A DNA stretch of 33,139 nt from an uncultured Pseudomonadota bacterium (GTDB taxonomy: Bacteria > Pseudomonadota > Alphaproteobacteria > UBA9219), in contig CAIPYM010000018.1 in NCBI GenBank assembly GCA_903869345.1, forward strand, positions 1 through 33,139, written 5' to 3'. The translations under genes were made by a program, and so were the position numbers. This document shows, piece after piece, positions 16,916 through 25,483 of this stretch (position 1 is its first letter; every line of letters starts with the position of its first letter). The notes below the pieces were generated by a model. That model worked only from the letters and a program-made list of their open reading frames with translations, ran no database searches and was not told the origin of the DNA.

Positions 16916-18895
16916 ATGTCGCGTCCCTCTGCCGTGTCCTCGCCCGCGTCCGCTGTCCCTCCCTTGGGGGGTCGCGCTCTCGCAGCGGGCCTTGAAAACG
17001 CGATCCGCCAGGGCACGGACGCGCTGTTGGCGTTGCAAAAACCGGACGGGCACTGGGTGTTTGAGCTGGAGGCCGACGCCACCATCCCCGCCGAATACAT
17101 TTTGCTCGATCATTTCCTTGGCACGCTGACCCCCGAAAGGACGGCGCTTCACGAACGCATGGCCGTTTACCTCCGCTCGCGCCAAAGCGAGGAGCACGGG
17201 GGGTGGCCCCTGTTTCACGGCGGCGCGTTCGATATCAGCGCAAGCGTCAAGGCTTACCTCGCCCTGAAGTCCGTCGGCGACGATCCCGACAGTCCTTCCA
17301 TGGCGCGGGCGCGGGCGTCCATTTTGGCGCACGGCGGCGCGGCGCGAAGCAACGTCTTCACCCGGATTCAGCTGGCGCTCTTTGGGTTTGTGCCGTGGCG
17401 GGCCGTGCCCGTCATGCCCGTTGAGATCGTTCTGCTGCCTCGGTGGTTTCCCTTTCACCTCAGCAAAGTTTCGTACTGGTCGCGCGTGGTCATCGTCCCG
17501 CTGGTGGTCCTGATGGCGCTGAAACCCTTGGCCAAAAATCCCAAGGGCCTCACGGTAGAGGAATTGTTTCTCCTTCCGCCCGCGCAAATGCGTGTCTGGC
17601 CGACGGTTGCGGGGCCCTCGCTGCTAACGGCGGCGTTTCGGGCGCTGGATGTCGTCTTGCGCCGCGTGGAGCCCTGGATTCCAAAGGCCCTTCGCGCCCA
17701 TGCGATCAACCGCGCGATGGCGTGGGTGGGCGAGCGCCTAAATGGTGAAGATGGTCTCGGCGCGATTTACCCGGCCATGGCGAACGCTCTGATGGCCTAT
17801 ACCGCGTTGGGGTACGCGCCCGATCATCCGCAACCCGCCATTGTACGAAAAGCGATCGATAAGCTCGTGGTGGACACGCCGGAGAAAACCTATTGCCAGC
17901 CGTGTGTCTCGCCCGTGTGGGACACCGGCCTTGCCTTGCACGCGCTCTTGGAAGCCAAAGCCGCGCCCGAGGTTCTGCAGAAAGCGTGCACGTGGCTTGC
18001 CCAACGGCAAATCCTGGACGTTGCGGGGGACTGGGCGGAGATTCGGCCGGACGTCGCGCCAGGGGGCTGGGCGTTTCAGTACGCAAACGCCTATTACCCG
18101 GATCTGGATGATACCGCGATGGTGGTTTTGGCCTTGGACAGGACCGACCGCGAACGCTACCGCGTCGCCATGGACCGTGGTGTCAGTTGGGTCCTCGGGC
18201 TTCAGTCCACGAACGGCGGATGGGGCGCGTTTGATGCCGACAACACGGCGTTTTACCTGAACGCCATTCCGTTCGCGGACCACGGGGCGCTCTTGGATCC
18301 GCCGACGGCGGACGTGACGGGGCGGTGCCTTTCCATGCTGGGACAGCTCGGTTTCTCGCGGGGCGGCGCGGCGGTTCAGCGGGCGGTTGATTACCTCCGG
18401 CGCGAGCAAGAGCCCGAAGGGTGCTGGTTTGGTCGTTGGGGGACGAATTACATTTACGGCACGTGGTCCGTGCTCTGCGCCTTGAACGCGGTGGGCGTGC
18501 CGCTCGAAGATCCAGCCGTGCGCAAGGCAGTTGCGTGGCTTTACGCGCGGCAGCAGGCCGACGGCGGATGGGGCGAGAGCGGGCAAAGTTATTGGCCCGG
18601 CACGCCGAAAGGCGAAGGGGTCCCCAGCACGCCCGCGCAAACCGCGTGGGCGCTTTTGGGCCTGATGGCAGCAGGCGAGGTTGACAACCCCGCTGTGGCC
18701 CGTGGCGTCGCGCATTTGCAGACAACCCAAAACGCCGAAGGGCTTTGGGACGAAGAGCCCTATACCGCCGTGGGTTTTCCGCGCGTCTTTTACTTGCGCT
18801 ACCACGGGTACCGGGCGTTCTTTCCCCTCTGGGCGCTCGCGCGGTACCGGAACCTCACGCAAGGCAACGCGACGCAAGTGATGGTCGGGCTGTAG
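16916..18895 (+). CDS. shc: Squalene-hopene cyclase
   Basis: This enzyme folds squalene into hopene, the first committed step to hopanoids, the sterol-like lipids that stiffen bacterial membranes. The 659-residue protein is normal in length. The catalytic DXDD motif is DLDD at about residues 396-399, in YYPDLDDTAMV. Several QW repeats are visible, including QKPDGHWVF near residue 41, QSTNGGWGAFD, and QQADGGWGESG. The C-terminal YRAFFPLWALARYR membrane-binding region is also typical. The start ATG 16916 gives MSRPSAV; no strong ribosome-binding sequence is seen. The hopanoid partners hpnC, hpnD and hpnE that supply squalene are not in the window, so the cluster appears broken up here too. A second GNAT gene follows closely. 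Confidence 0.96.
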   Translation: MSRPSAVSSPASAVPPLGGRALAAGLENAIRQGTDALLALQKPDGHWVFELEADATIPAEYILLDHFLGTLTPERTALHERMAVYLRSRQSEEHGGWPLFHGGAFDISASVKAYLALKSVGDDPDSPSMARARASILAHGGAARSNVFTRIQLALFGFVPWRAVPVMPVEIVLLPRWFPFHLSKVSYWSRVVIVPLVVLMALKPLAKNPKGLTVEELFLLPPAQMRVWPTVAGPSLLTAAFRALDVVLRRVEPWIPKALRAHAINRAMAWVGERLNGEDGLGAIYPAMANALMAYTALGYAPDHPQPAIVRKAIDKLVVDTPEKTYCQPCVSPVWDTGLALHALLEAKAAPEVLQKACTWLAQRQILDVAGDWAEIRPDVAPGGWAFQYANAYYPDLDDTAMVVLALDRTDRERYRVAMDRGVSWVLGLQSTNGGWGAFDADNTAFYLNAIPFADHGALLDPPTADVTGRCLSMLGQLGFSRGGAAVQRAVDYLRREQEPEGCWFGRWGTNYIYGTWSVLCALNAVGVPLEDPAVRKAVAWLYARQQADGGWGESGQSYWPGTPKGEGVPSTPAQTAWALLGLMAAGEVDNPAVARGVAHLQTTQNAEGLWDEEPYTAVGFPRVFYLRYHGYRAFFPLWALARYRNLTQGNATQVMVGL

Positions 18896-18917
18896 AAAGA
18901 GCCAAGGGAGCACAACG

Positions 18918-19412
18918 ATGGATTGGCGAATCACGACGTTCACCGAACTGACGCGGGACGAGCTTTACGACGTTCTGAGTCTACGGAATCAGGTTTTTGT
19001 CGTCGAGCAGCGTTGCGCGTACCTCGATGTGGACGGGCGTGATAAGGCGTCACGGCATGTTATGGCGCACGAGGATGGGCGGCTGTTGGCCTATTGTCGC
19101 TTCCTCCCGCCAGAAGAATCCTGTCCCGACTGGACCATCTGGCGCGTGGTCGTCGCTCCCTCGGCCCGTGGACGCGGGCTCGGGCATGACCTGATGCGTC
19201 GGGCCATCGCCGCCATTCAACAGGCGGGGGGCACGAGCATTCACCTGTCCGGGCAGGCGCACCTCCGTGCATTCTACGAAAGCCACGGGTTTACGGTCGT
19301 CAGCGCCCCTTACGGCGAGAGGATTCCTCACCTGTCGATGCGGTGGACAGAGGGAGACGCGGGGGTTGGGAGATTTTACGCCGGAGGATCACAAAGCCCT
19401 TGCGACGGTTGA
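18918..19412 (+). CDS. elaA: ElaA-like GNAT family acetyltransferase
   Basis: A 164-residue GNAT protein whose beginning MDWRITTFTELTRDELYDVLSLRNQVFVVEQ and YLDVDGRDKASRHVM (landmarks LYDVLSLRNQVFVVEQ and DVDGRDKASRH) closely match the ElaA family. The acetyl-CoA site appears as VVVAPSARGRGLGHDLM (motif A) and the C-terminal part as AHLRAFYESHGFTVVSAPYGERIPHLSM. The physiological substrate of ElaA proteins is not well established. A strong AAGGGAG sequence lies about 7 bases before ATG 18918. It is 22 bp after shc, so it is probably co-transcribed with it. The last 15 residues extend past the usual end. Confidence 0.9.
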   Translation: MDWRITTFTELTRDELYDVLSLRNQVFVVEQRCAYLDVDGRDKASRHVMAHEDGRLLAYCRFLPPEESCPDWTIWRVVVAPSARGRGLGHDLMRRAIAAIQQAGGTSIHLSGQAHLRAFYESHGFTVVSAPYGERIPHLSMRWTEGDAGVGRFYAGGSQSPCDG

Positions 19413-19816
19413 GCCCTCCCCGAAATCGCACGCGTTTGATGATGAAGTGACAGGCTGACTGTTTGTCGCTTTTTTCTCAGCCTCTCCCCGTCAATCGCAA
19501 GGCCCCTGAAAGGGACCGGGACGATCCATCTCCTGCCCTGTCCGTTCGACCGAAAGGGTGTGAGCTGGATCACTTCGTTGCGCTCGCGATTGACAGAGGG
19601 GGGCCGTGGCTGAGAAAAAGGCCCTTGTGTGCCGTGTCGCAGCCTCAACACCCCAGGGAGTCGTGGGTTCACGTTTCAACCGAATCGCGGGCTTTTTTGT
19701 GCCCCGAACGCCGCTTCCGCCCACCCCTGCCTCAAGCGGGCTATAGGCGAAGGATGGAATCCAGGAGCCCTATCTGATCACATCCCTTGTTTTACAAAGG
19801 AACCAGGAAGCCTTGG
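19413..19816. other. 404-bp intergenic region without a supported gene
   Basis: It lies between elaA and the AT-rich orphan gene, which both end toward it. It holds the second palindromic repeat copy at 19469-19620. After that come a T-run at about 19692-19697 following AATCGCGGGC, possibly part of a terminator, and no convincing coding frame; the frames present are short and share no familiar motif. Confidence 0.6.
19469..19620. repeat. Palindromic intergenic repeat, copy 2, with longer terminal inverted repeats
   Basis: TTTTTCTCAGCC (19471-19482) is inverted as GGCTGAGAAAAA (19608-19619). Inside it GTCAATCGC (19490-19498) pairs with GCGATTGAC (19586-19594), and GATCCA (19523-19528) with TGGATC (19566-19571). 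On the minus strand the right part reads TGTCAATCGCGAG...GAAGTGATCCAG, resembling the CGTCATTGCGAG...GAAGCAATCCAG of the copy at 6966-7068. The spacing suggests a non-coding MITE-like or structured repeat. Confidence 0.6.
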
Positions 19817-20584
19817 TCACGAACTTAACACCTGTATGGTCGTCACGCATGTCTGTGGAAAGCCGTTCCTCTGTAGAGTGTATCCAGGGGGCAAGAAGGG
19901 GGGGGGCTTCACCGATAGCGTTACATCCTCTGCGGCGGTCTGTAGTTGTCCGAGTGCAGTCGCAACGGTCTCCAGTTGCCGACTCTGTTCCCTCTCCAAT
20001 GCTAGGCAAGCCCCCTGATCCCCCTCTCCCCTCGGTCCCAGGCAGCGCTCTACTGCCTGACAGGTTGTCCCTATAACAATTGCCGTTGGGGAACTGGTTT
20101 GAGGGCTCGATCTGTAAACATTTACCGCCGTTAATTGATCAAAATGATCAAAAAGGCCCTTAAAGCCCTGAACACCTGCTTGTACAGCCTCAACCCAGGC
20201 GTCTAAAGGCCCGAGGTCGTCACGGTCTTTGAGAAAACCACGAAGTCTCTTAGTTAACCCATCACCAACAACAAGCCCTATTTGACCACGAACCAATTGG
20301 CCCCTTACAAAATCCAATACCTGAGGGATCCATGCACTGGACAGCATAGCATCTGAATTAAAACCAAAAAATTGTGGGATCTCAATTTTCTGATCTTGCC
20401 AAAACAACCCAAGTATTAAATCGTTCTTACGAGCATTTAATTCAAGTCTTGGAACAAGAACACGCATTTCGCTGGGAGGAGAAGAGAGTGCTGTTTGACG
20501 GGTCTTGGGCGCTGCCCCCTGTTCCGTAACATGTATCCGAGCGGCAGGGCCAGACTGGGCGGTGGATCCACCTAATGTTGCCAT
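19817..20584 (-). CDS. Unrecognised 255-aa protein in AT-richer DNA
   Basis: I do not recognise the family. ATG 20584 is supported by a perfect AGGAGG 5 bases upstream, and the frame then reads MATLGGSTAQSGPAARIHV. The protein has no signal peptide or clear membrane segment. It has a Ser/Pro-rich first 40 residues, then a predicted mixed region (LVPRLELNARKNDLILGLFW, DFVRGQLVRGQIGLVVGDGL) and an acidic-amphipathic C-terminal part with Gln/Glu-rich helices (LEREQSRQLETVATALGQL). No catalytic motif is evident. The DNA is clearly richer in A and T than flanking genes, with codons such as TTA, AAT and ATA more common, suggesting recent transfer. It lies at the distal end of the minus-strand run after the small methyltransferase, 88 bp upstream of which its own start signal stands. 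Confidence 0.65.
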   Translation of the reverse strand: MATLGGSTAQSGPAARIHVTEQGAAPKTRQTALSSPPSEMRVLVPRLELNARKNDLILGLFWQDQKIEIPQFFGFNSDAMLSSAWIPQVLDFVRGQLVRGQIGLVVGDGLTKRLRGFLKDRDDLGPLDAWVEAVQAGVQGFKGLFDHFDQLTAVNVYRSSPQTSSPTAIVIGTTCQAVERCLGPRGEGDQGACLALEREQSRQLETVATALGQLQTAAEDVTLSVKPPPFLPPGYTLQRNGFPQTCVTTIQVLSS

Positions 20585-20589
20585 GTTAT

Positions 20590-20595
20590 CCTCCT
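20590..20595 (-). promoter_or_regulatory. Perfect ribosome-binding site of the orphan gene
   Basis: AGGAGG on the minus strand, 5 bases before ATG 20584. It fixes the start, excluding the longer frame to 20641, and shows that the gene is likely translated. Confidence 0.75.
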
Positions 20596-20672
20596 GATTT
20601 GTTTGGTTCCTTCTCTGTTTTGCCTCATGATTTACTTGCATGCAATCTTTTCATGCCCCCGGCCCACGAAAT

Positions 20673-21335
20673 TTACCGCACCCCCTCCACCTCCCACACG
20701 GTGGTGAGGCGCTCGTCGCGTTCTTCGAGGTCGCGGAGGACGGGGATGGTGTACCGGGCGATCTCGCGGACGCCCTGGTCGGGCACGTAGGCGCGGCCCG
20801 GATCCCCCAAAAGGACCCGCGTTCCGTTTCCGGCGCACAGGCGCAGAAAACCCAGGATCAGGGGGGCCATGGGCTGCTCGTAACACACGTCGCCCGCCAG
20901 GATCAGGTCAAACCCCTCCAGGGCCTGCGTCAGGTCCACCCCTCGGCGTTGCCCCACGATAACCCCGTTGCGGGCTGCGTTTAGGGCGAGGGCGGCCTGG
21001 GCCACGGGATCAATGTCGGCGGCCTCCACGTGCCACGCTCCGGCTTTGGCGGCAGCAATTGCGCCAATCCCGCTTCCGGCGGCAAAGTCCAAAACGCTCA
21101 ACCCCCGAACGACCTCCGGCGTGTCCAGGATGTACCGCGCGAGCGCCTGTCCCCCCGGCCACGCAAACGCCCAGTACGGCGGGGTGATGGCGTCTTGGTC
21201 CAACCACTCGGCCGTCGCAATCCAGATCGTCGTCATGGCCTCGGCCACGTGCAGCTTGACCTCGGGCACGAACGGCACGGGCTCGAGGCGGGTGTGGTGA
21301 CGCACGAAGGCGAGGAGGTCGCGTCTTAGGTCCAC
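20673..21335 (-). CDS. Class I SAM-dependent methyltransferase, ETFB-lysine/PrmA-like
   Basis: A 220-residue methyltransferase. It has PPYWAFAWPGGQALARYIL before motif I (VLDFAAGSGIGAIAAAKAGA), the acidic strand-2 end AADIDPVAQAALALN, and LILAGDVCYEQPMAPLIL, then VLLGDPGRAYVP. This arrangement is that of the alphaproteobacterial proteins related to mammalian ETFB-lysine methyltransferase (METTL20) and annotated variously as nicotinamide N-methyltransferase. The true target is unknown; electron-transfer flavoprotein or a ribosomal protein are candidates from family knowledge. The GTG at 21335 gives VDLRRDLLAFVRHH and the expected length; the frame extends to 21527 within ubiA but without similarity. 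Its first codons overlap the ubiA stop by 10 bp, implying translational coupling. Confidence 0.88.
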   Translation of the reverse strand: MDLRRDLLAFVRHHTRLEPVPFVPEVKLHVAEAMTTIWIATAEWLDQDAITPPYWAFAWPGGQALARYILDTPEVVRGLSVLDFAAGSGIGAIAAAKAGAWHVEAADIDPVAQAALALNAARNGVIVGQRRGVDLTQALEGFDLILAGDVCYEQPMAPLILGFLRLCAGNGTRVLLGDPGRAYVPDQGVREIARYTIPVLRDLEERDERLTTVWEVEGVR

Positions 21336-22204
21336 GCGCGGCTCGTCATCAGAGCCGCAAGCACGAGCGCACCCACCAAGGCACTGCGCCTGAACGCGCG
21401 GGCGCAACGCGCGGGGTCGTCGGGATCCCACGTCCAGAGGGTATGCCCCGCAAACGCGGCACTGAGACTCATGAGTCCCAGCAGGGGCATCCACCCGCCG
21501 CCCGCGCAAAGCCCCGCTGTCGTCCACAGCGCGAACGCGCCGCCGTAAAACGCCGCCACAGCCGGGCGGACATGAATCCCCAACCGCAGGGCCGAGGATT
21601 GAATGCCCACGTTCGGGTCATCGGCCTTGTCCTGGCAGGCGTAAATCGTGTCGTAAGCCAGGGTCCAGAGGATTCCCCCGACGTACAACGCCACCGCCGG
21701 GAATCCCAGACTTCCGCGCACGGCGCTCCAGGCCATCAGAGCGCCCATGTTGAACGTCAGCCCCAACACCACCTGCGGCCATCCCGTCACGCGCTTGGCC
21801 CAGGGGTAGATCACCACCAACGCCAGGGCCGCGATTCCGAGGGCGATGGTCACGTGGTTAAACTGAAGGAGGATCACAAGCCCCATGATCAGCAACAGAA
21901 GCAGAATCAGTCCGGCCTCGGGAACCGAGACCTCCCCCGTGGCGAGGGGACGAAGGCGCGTGCGGTCCACGTCCCGGTCCAAGCGCCTGTCCACGAGATC
22001 GTTGATCAGGCACCCGGCGCTCCGCATGATGACGGCCCCGGCTCCGAACAGCGCGAACGTGACGACGGCTGCCGACGGCTCCACGATGAGCGACAGGCTC
22101 CACCAACACGGCAGAAGAAGGAAGGCGATCCCGGTCGGTTGATGGAGGCGCAGGAGACGCACAAAACGCCCAAGGCCCTGAAGGTTTACCACGTCTGACG
22201 CCAT
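21326..22204 (-). CDS. ubiA: 4-hydroxybenzoate polyprenyltransferase
   Basis: UbiA attaches the polyprenyl tail to 4-hydroxybenzoate in ubiquinone synthesis, within the inner membrane. The 292-residue protein has about eight to nine membrane segments and both aspartate-rich motifs: NDLVDRRLDRD (residues 68-78) and DTIYACQDKADD (185-196), which bind Mg2+ and the prenyl diphosphate. The ATG at 22204 is strongly supported by AAGGAGGT (22213-22220) upstream; the frame to 22441 runs through the CobS-like gene. It forms a tight unit with that gene (34 bp gap) and the methyltransferase that overlaps its end. Ubiquinone is the substrate of complex I, so this fits nuoD in the same genome. Confidence 0.95.
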   Translation of the reverse strand: MASDVVNLQGLGRFVRLLRLHQPTGIAFLLLPCWWSLSLIVEPSAAVVTFALFGAGAVIMRSAGCLINDLVDRRLDRDVDRTRLRPLATGEVSVPEAGLILLLLLIMGLVILLQFNHVTIALGIAALALVVIYPWAKRVTGWPQVVLGLTFNMGALMAWSAVRGSLGFPAVALYVGGILWTLAYDTIYACQDKADDPNVGIQSSALRLGIHVRPAVAAFYGGAFALWTTAGLCAGGGWMPLLGLMSLSAAFAGHTLWTWDPDDPARCARAFRRSALVGALVLAALMTSRAWT

Positions 22205-22238
22205 CGCGCGAAACCTCCTTAAGGCTCGGGGGTTGATC

Positions 22239-23123
22239 TTATTGAATCGCCAACACCACCGCGAGAACGCTGAGGTCGGTGACATGCTGAAGGGTGCCCA
22301 AGAGCGGTCCATTGTACCCGCGCACATGGTACCCCCCCACGATGGCGACCAACAGCCCCGCCCCGGCCGCGATGCCCAGCGCCACGCTCGCGGCCGAGCC
22401 CAACACCGCAACGCCCACAAAAACGCCCAAGGCGACCGCAAGCATCATCCGCAGCGCGGGCGGTTGTTGGAAATGATCGGCGACGGGATCACCCTCCACG
22501 GGGCGCAACCACGAGGCCGCGACGACCATCAGGGTTCTGGACCACGCGCACGAGGCAATCAGGGCCTGAAACACCAGCACGTTGCTGTTCAGGCTGGCCA
22601 GGATGCCGATTTTCAAAATGATGACCAAGACAACACCGAGCGTGCCATAGCGCACGGAACGCTCCCCCTGAAGCCACACGAGGGGGTGCGCCTGGGCGCG
22701 GGCTTGCCCGTAATGGTTCACAAGCGTTGAAAGCTCTTCTTCGTGAATCGCTCGCGTGATCCACAGCATGCCCACGACGGCAAGCGTGGCCGTGATGGTG
22801 CTGGGCAACGCGATGTGCGACGTGATCCAGTCGAGGCTCGCACCAAAGAGGCCAATCAGCGCCCCGATTGCGGGAAACCAGACCATGGATTTGCGAATGA
22901 CGCGACGCGTCGGCGGTTCTTGCAGCGTAAAATCGAGCCGCGTGAGGTAGCTGAGGGCCACCACCAACTCGGCCAACAGGGTCTCGGCCGAGGGGGGGCG
23001 AATCGTCAGAACCGAAGGGCTCGGTGGTCCATGAGGCGGTTCGGGCGAGGCCGTCGGGGGCTCGGGCGGGTGAGCGGGCTCGGCGGGCGGCGGGGGGGGA
23101 AAGGACGGGGTCGGATCGGTCAT
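22239..23123 (-). CDS. CobS-fold membrane protein lacking the acidic catalytic motifs
   Basis: CobS joins alpha-ribazole to adenosylcobinamide-GDP to finish cobalamin. The 294-residue protein follows CobS along its length: VVALSYLTRLDF near residue 54, FPAIGALIGLFGA at 83-96, IHEEELSTL at 126-134, TLGVVLVIILKI, and GYNGPLLGTLQHVTDLSVLAVVLA at the C-terminus, with five to seven membrane segments. However, the family's HxDGLADTxDG motif has become HEEELSTLVNHYG, RDSRIGTYG has become GERSVRYGTLG, and the late GDVLGA has become GPLLGT. All the acidic metal-binding positions are thus altered. It also has an unusual Pro-rich N-terminal tail of about 45 residues (PSFPPPPPAEPAHPPEPP region). ATG 23123 follows an AAGGA sequence. 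It is the first gene of a unit with ubiA and the methyltransferase. Cobalamin function is doubtful, and family assignment is by eye. Confidence 0.75.
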   Translation of the reverse strand: MTDPTPSFPPPPPAEPAHPPEPPTASPEPPHGPPSPSVLTIRPPSAETLLAELVVALSYLTRLDFTLQEPPTRRVIRKSMVWFPAIGALIGLFGASLDWITSHIALPSTITATLAVVGMLWITRAIHEEELSTLVNHYGQARAQAHPLVWLQGERSVRYGTLGVVLVIILKIGILASLNSNVLVFQALIASCAWSRTLMVVAASWLRPVEGDPVADHFQQPPALRMMLAVALGVFVGVAVLGSAASVALGIAAGAGLLVAIVGGYHVRGYNGPLLGTLQHVTDLSVLAVVLAIQ

Positions 23124-23239
23124 GGCCTGTTCCTTATACAGGCCGCCGCCCCGCGCCCGCAACGGCTTCCGGGGCTTTCAATGTGCAGAGTTGTGCGCGC
23201 GAGGAAGGAATCACCCCCTGAGCTTGCTTATCAGCCCCC

Positions 23240-25354
23240 TCACCCCTCCAACAGCGCCTCCCACGCGGTCTCATCAAGGCACGGGACGTTCAGCTCCCGC
23301 GCACGTTTAGCGGTGCTGCCGGGCTTGTCGCCCACGATCACGTAATCGGTCGCGCGGGACACCGCGCTTGCCAACGTGGCCCCGACGGCCTCGGCGAGGG
23401 CCTTGGCCTCGGCCCGAGTCATCCCGGTCAGCGTCCCCGTGAACACCAGGGTTTTGCCCGCAAGCGGGTGCCCTGTACCTGTTGGGGGGGGCGGAGCGGG
23501 CTCCACAACCAGAAGGTTGCTGAGATCATCCAAGAGCGCCCGATGATGCCCGTCCGCGCAAAACGCCGTGAGCGCGCGCCCCATGTCGGGCCCCATTTGG
23601 TCCAGCGCCTTCAGGTCGTCCCACGCGGCCGAGGTCTCGTCCCGCGCCTCGTCCATTGCCCGCCGCCACGCGGCCAGGGTCCCGTAACGGCGAGCCAGCT
23701 GCCGCGCAGTTTTGTCGCCCACGTGCCGAATGCCCAGCGCGAACAGGAACCGATCCAGCGGCACGCGCCGCCGCGCCTCAATCATCGCCAGCAGCTTGGT
23801 CACCGAATCCTCGCCCCACCGATCCCGCGTTTTCAGGTCGTCCCGCCGTGATTCCAGGCGGAAAAGATCGGCGGGGGTGCGTATCCACCCCAGGTCCCAA
23901 AGCTCCCGCAGCCGTCGCGTCCCAAGGCCTTCGATGTTCAACGCATCGCGGCTCACAAAATGCTCCAGCCCTTCAAGCGCCTGGGCCGGACAAGTCAGCC
24001 CGCCCGTGCAACGCCGCGCCACCTCGCCCGGTTCACGCACCGCCAAGGCTCCACAGGCGGGGCACCGATCCGGCAGGGCAAAGGGGCGGGAGTCCGGTCC
24101 TCGCCGATCAGGGAACACCTCCACCACTTGCGGGATCACATCGCCCGCGCGTTGCACGCGAACAAGATCACTCTCGCGGATGTCTTTGCGGGCGATTTCA
24201 TCCTCGTTGTGGAGCGTCGCGCGGCTAACGACGACCCCGCCGACCGTCACGGGCTCCAGCTCGGCAACGGGCGTCAAAACCCCCGTGCGCCCCACTTGCA
24301 CGACGATGCGGTTGAGGCGCGTCGTGGCTTGCTCAGGTGGGAACTTGTACGCGGTCGCCCAGCGCGGGGCACGGCTGACGGTTCCGAGCCGCGCCTGGTC
24401 CGCGAGGCTGTCCACTTTGTACACAAGGCCATCCGTGTCGTACGGCAGCGCGTGCCGCTCGCGCTCCATCTCCGCAGCATAGGCCAGCAGAGTTTCCACC
24501 GTGTCGCAAAGACGGGCGGGCTCATTGAGCGTGAACCCCCAAGCGTGCAGGCATTCCCGCAGGGCGCTTTGCGTGGCCATGGGCAGCGTCTCACCAGGGG
24601 CGGGCACCAAGGCGTAGGCAAAAAACCCAAGCGGACGGCTCGCCGTGATCGTGGGATCAAGCTGCCGCACGCTTCCCGCCGCCGCGTTGCGCGGGTTGGC
24701 AAACGGGTCCTTCCCCGCCGCTTTTTGCGCTTCGTTCAACGCCAAGAAATCGGCGCGACTGAGGTAAATCTCCCCCCGAACCTCCACGTGCTCCGGGCAC
24801 GGTCCCTGAAGACGGGCGGGAAGACTTCGGATCCCACGCGCCTGGGCCGTGATGTCCTCACCCGTCGTTCCGTCGCCGCGCGTTGCGGCCCGGATCAGCA
24901 CGCCGTTTTCGTACACCAGGGCGGCCGAGAGCCCGTCAATCTTGGGCTCGGCCACCATCGGGAGCGACTCGTCCGACGCTTTCCCCAAAAACCGCCGCGC
25001 ACGGGCGACAAACTCCCGCGTCTCGGTTTCTGTAAAAACGTTGGCCAACGACAGCATGGGGACGCGATGCGTCGCTTTCGTGAACCCCCCGGCGGGCGCA
25101 GCCCCCACGCGGGTTTCGGGGTCGTCCGGGGGCGGGGGGAGGTCGGGAAAACGCGCCCGCAACGTCCGGTACTGTTCGCGCAACGCATCGTAATCGGCGT
25201 CCGAGAGCACGGGCGCATCGAGCTGATGGTACAGGCGATCATGATGCGCGATCGTTCGCGCAAGGTCGGCCAAGTCGCGGACCGCCTGGACCCGCGCCGC
25301 GTCCTCCTCCAGCGAGGGAAACAAAGGGGCCTCGGGGGGCGAACGATGCGGCAT
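23240..25354 (-). CDS. ligA: NAD-dependent DNA ligase
   Basis: LigA seals nicks in Okazaki fragments and repair using NAD+. The 704-residue protein has the NMN-binding domain Ia (HHDRLYHQLDAPVLSDADYDALREQY, landmark YDALREQY), the adenylated lysine K138 in EPKIDGLS, and the nucleotidyltransferase motifs TRGDGTTGEDIT and YKFPPEQATTRL. An OB fold is followed by the four-cysteine zinc finger CPAC...CTGGLTCPAQ, helix-hairpin-helix repeats, and a C-terminal BRCT domain (about 625-700: LAGKTLVFTGTLTGMTRAEAKALAEAVGA, landmark KTLVFTGTLTGMTR). ATG 25354 has AAGGAGGG upstream. In alphaproteobacteria it commonly follows bamD and recN; here bamD is 129 bp upstream and recN is missing. Confidence 0.98.
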   Translation of the reverse strand: MPHRSPPEAPLFPSLEEDAARVQAVRDLADLARTIAHHDRLYHQLDAPVLSDADYDALREQYRTLRARFPDLPPPPDDPETRVGAAPAGGFTKATHRVPMLSLANVFTETETREFVARARRFLGKASDESLPMVAEPKIDGLSAALVYENGVLIRAATRGDGTTGEDITAQARGIRSLPARLQGPCPEHVEVRGEIYLSRADFLALNEAQKAAGKDPFANPRNAAAGSVRQLDPTITASRPLGFFAYALVPAPGETLPMATQSALRECLHAWGFTLNEPARLCDTVETLLAYAAEMERERHALPYDTDGLVYKVDSLADQARLGTVSRAPRWATAYKFPPEQATTRLNRIVVQVGRTGVLTPVAELEPVTVGGVVVSRATLHNEDEIARKDIRESDLVRVQRAGDVIPQVVEVFPDRRGPDSRPFALPDRCPACGALAVREPGEVARRCTGGLTCPAQALEGLEHFVSRDALNIEGLGTRRLRELWDLGWIRTPADLFRLESRRDDLKTRDRWGEDSVTKLLAMIEARRRVPLDRFLFALGIRHVGDKTARQLARRYGTLAAWRRAMDEARDETSAAWDDLKALDQMGPDMGRALTAFCADGHHRALLDDLSNLLVVEPAPPPPTGTGHPLAGKTLVFTGTLTGMTRAEAKALAEAVGATLASAVSRATDYVIVGDKPGSTAKRARELNVPCLDETAWEALLEG

Positions 25355-25416
25355 GAAACTCCCTCCTTCAACAGGGGCCGCAAATCATGCCCCGATGGAC
25401 GCGCGTAATCCAGGCC

Positions 25417-25454
25417 GGAGGGCTCCCGCAGGTTTGGCAGAACGCGGGCCCTCC
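25417..25454. other. Hairpin in the bamD-ligA gap
   Basis: GGAGGG (25417-25422) and CCCGC (25425-25429) pair with GCGGG (25444-25448) and CCCTCC (25449-25454), an 11-bp stem with a 2-base bulge and a 14-base loop. It stands where recN would be expected. On the plus strand TTGTTGTT follows; on the minus strand no T-run follows, so an end-of-transcript role for bamD is not supported. Confidence 0.45.
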
Positions 25455-25483
25455 TTGTTGTTCACAAGATCATGAACAGGCCC

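Noticed and set aside
20673-21527. Full 284-codon frame for the methyltransferase
   Set aside because: The first 64 codons lie within ubiA in another frame and do not match; GTG 21335 gives the family's usual length.
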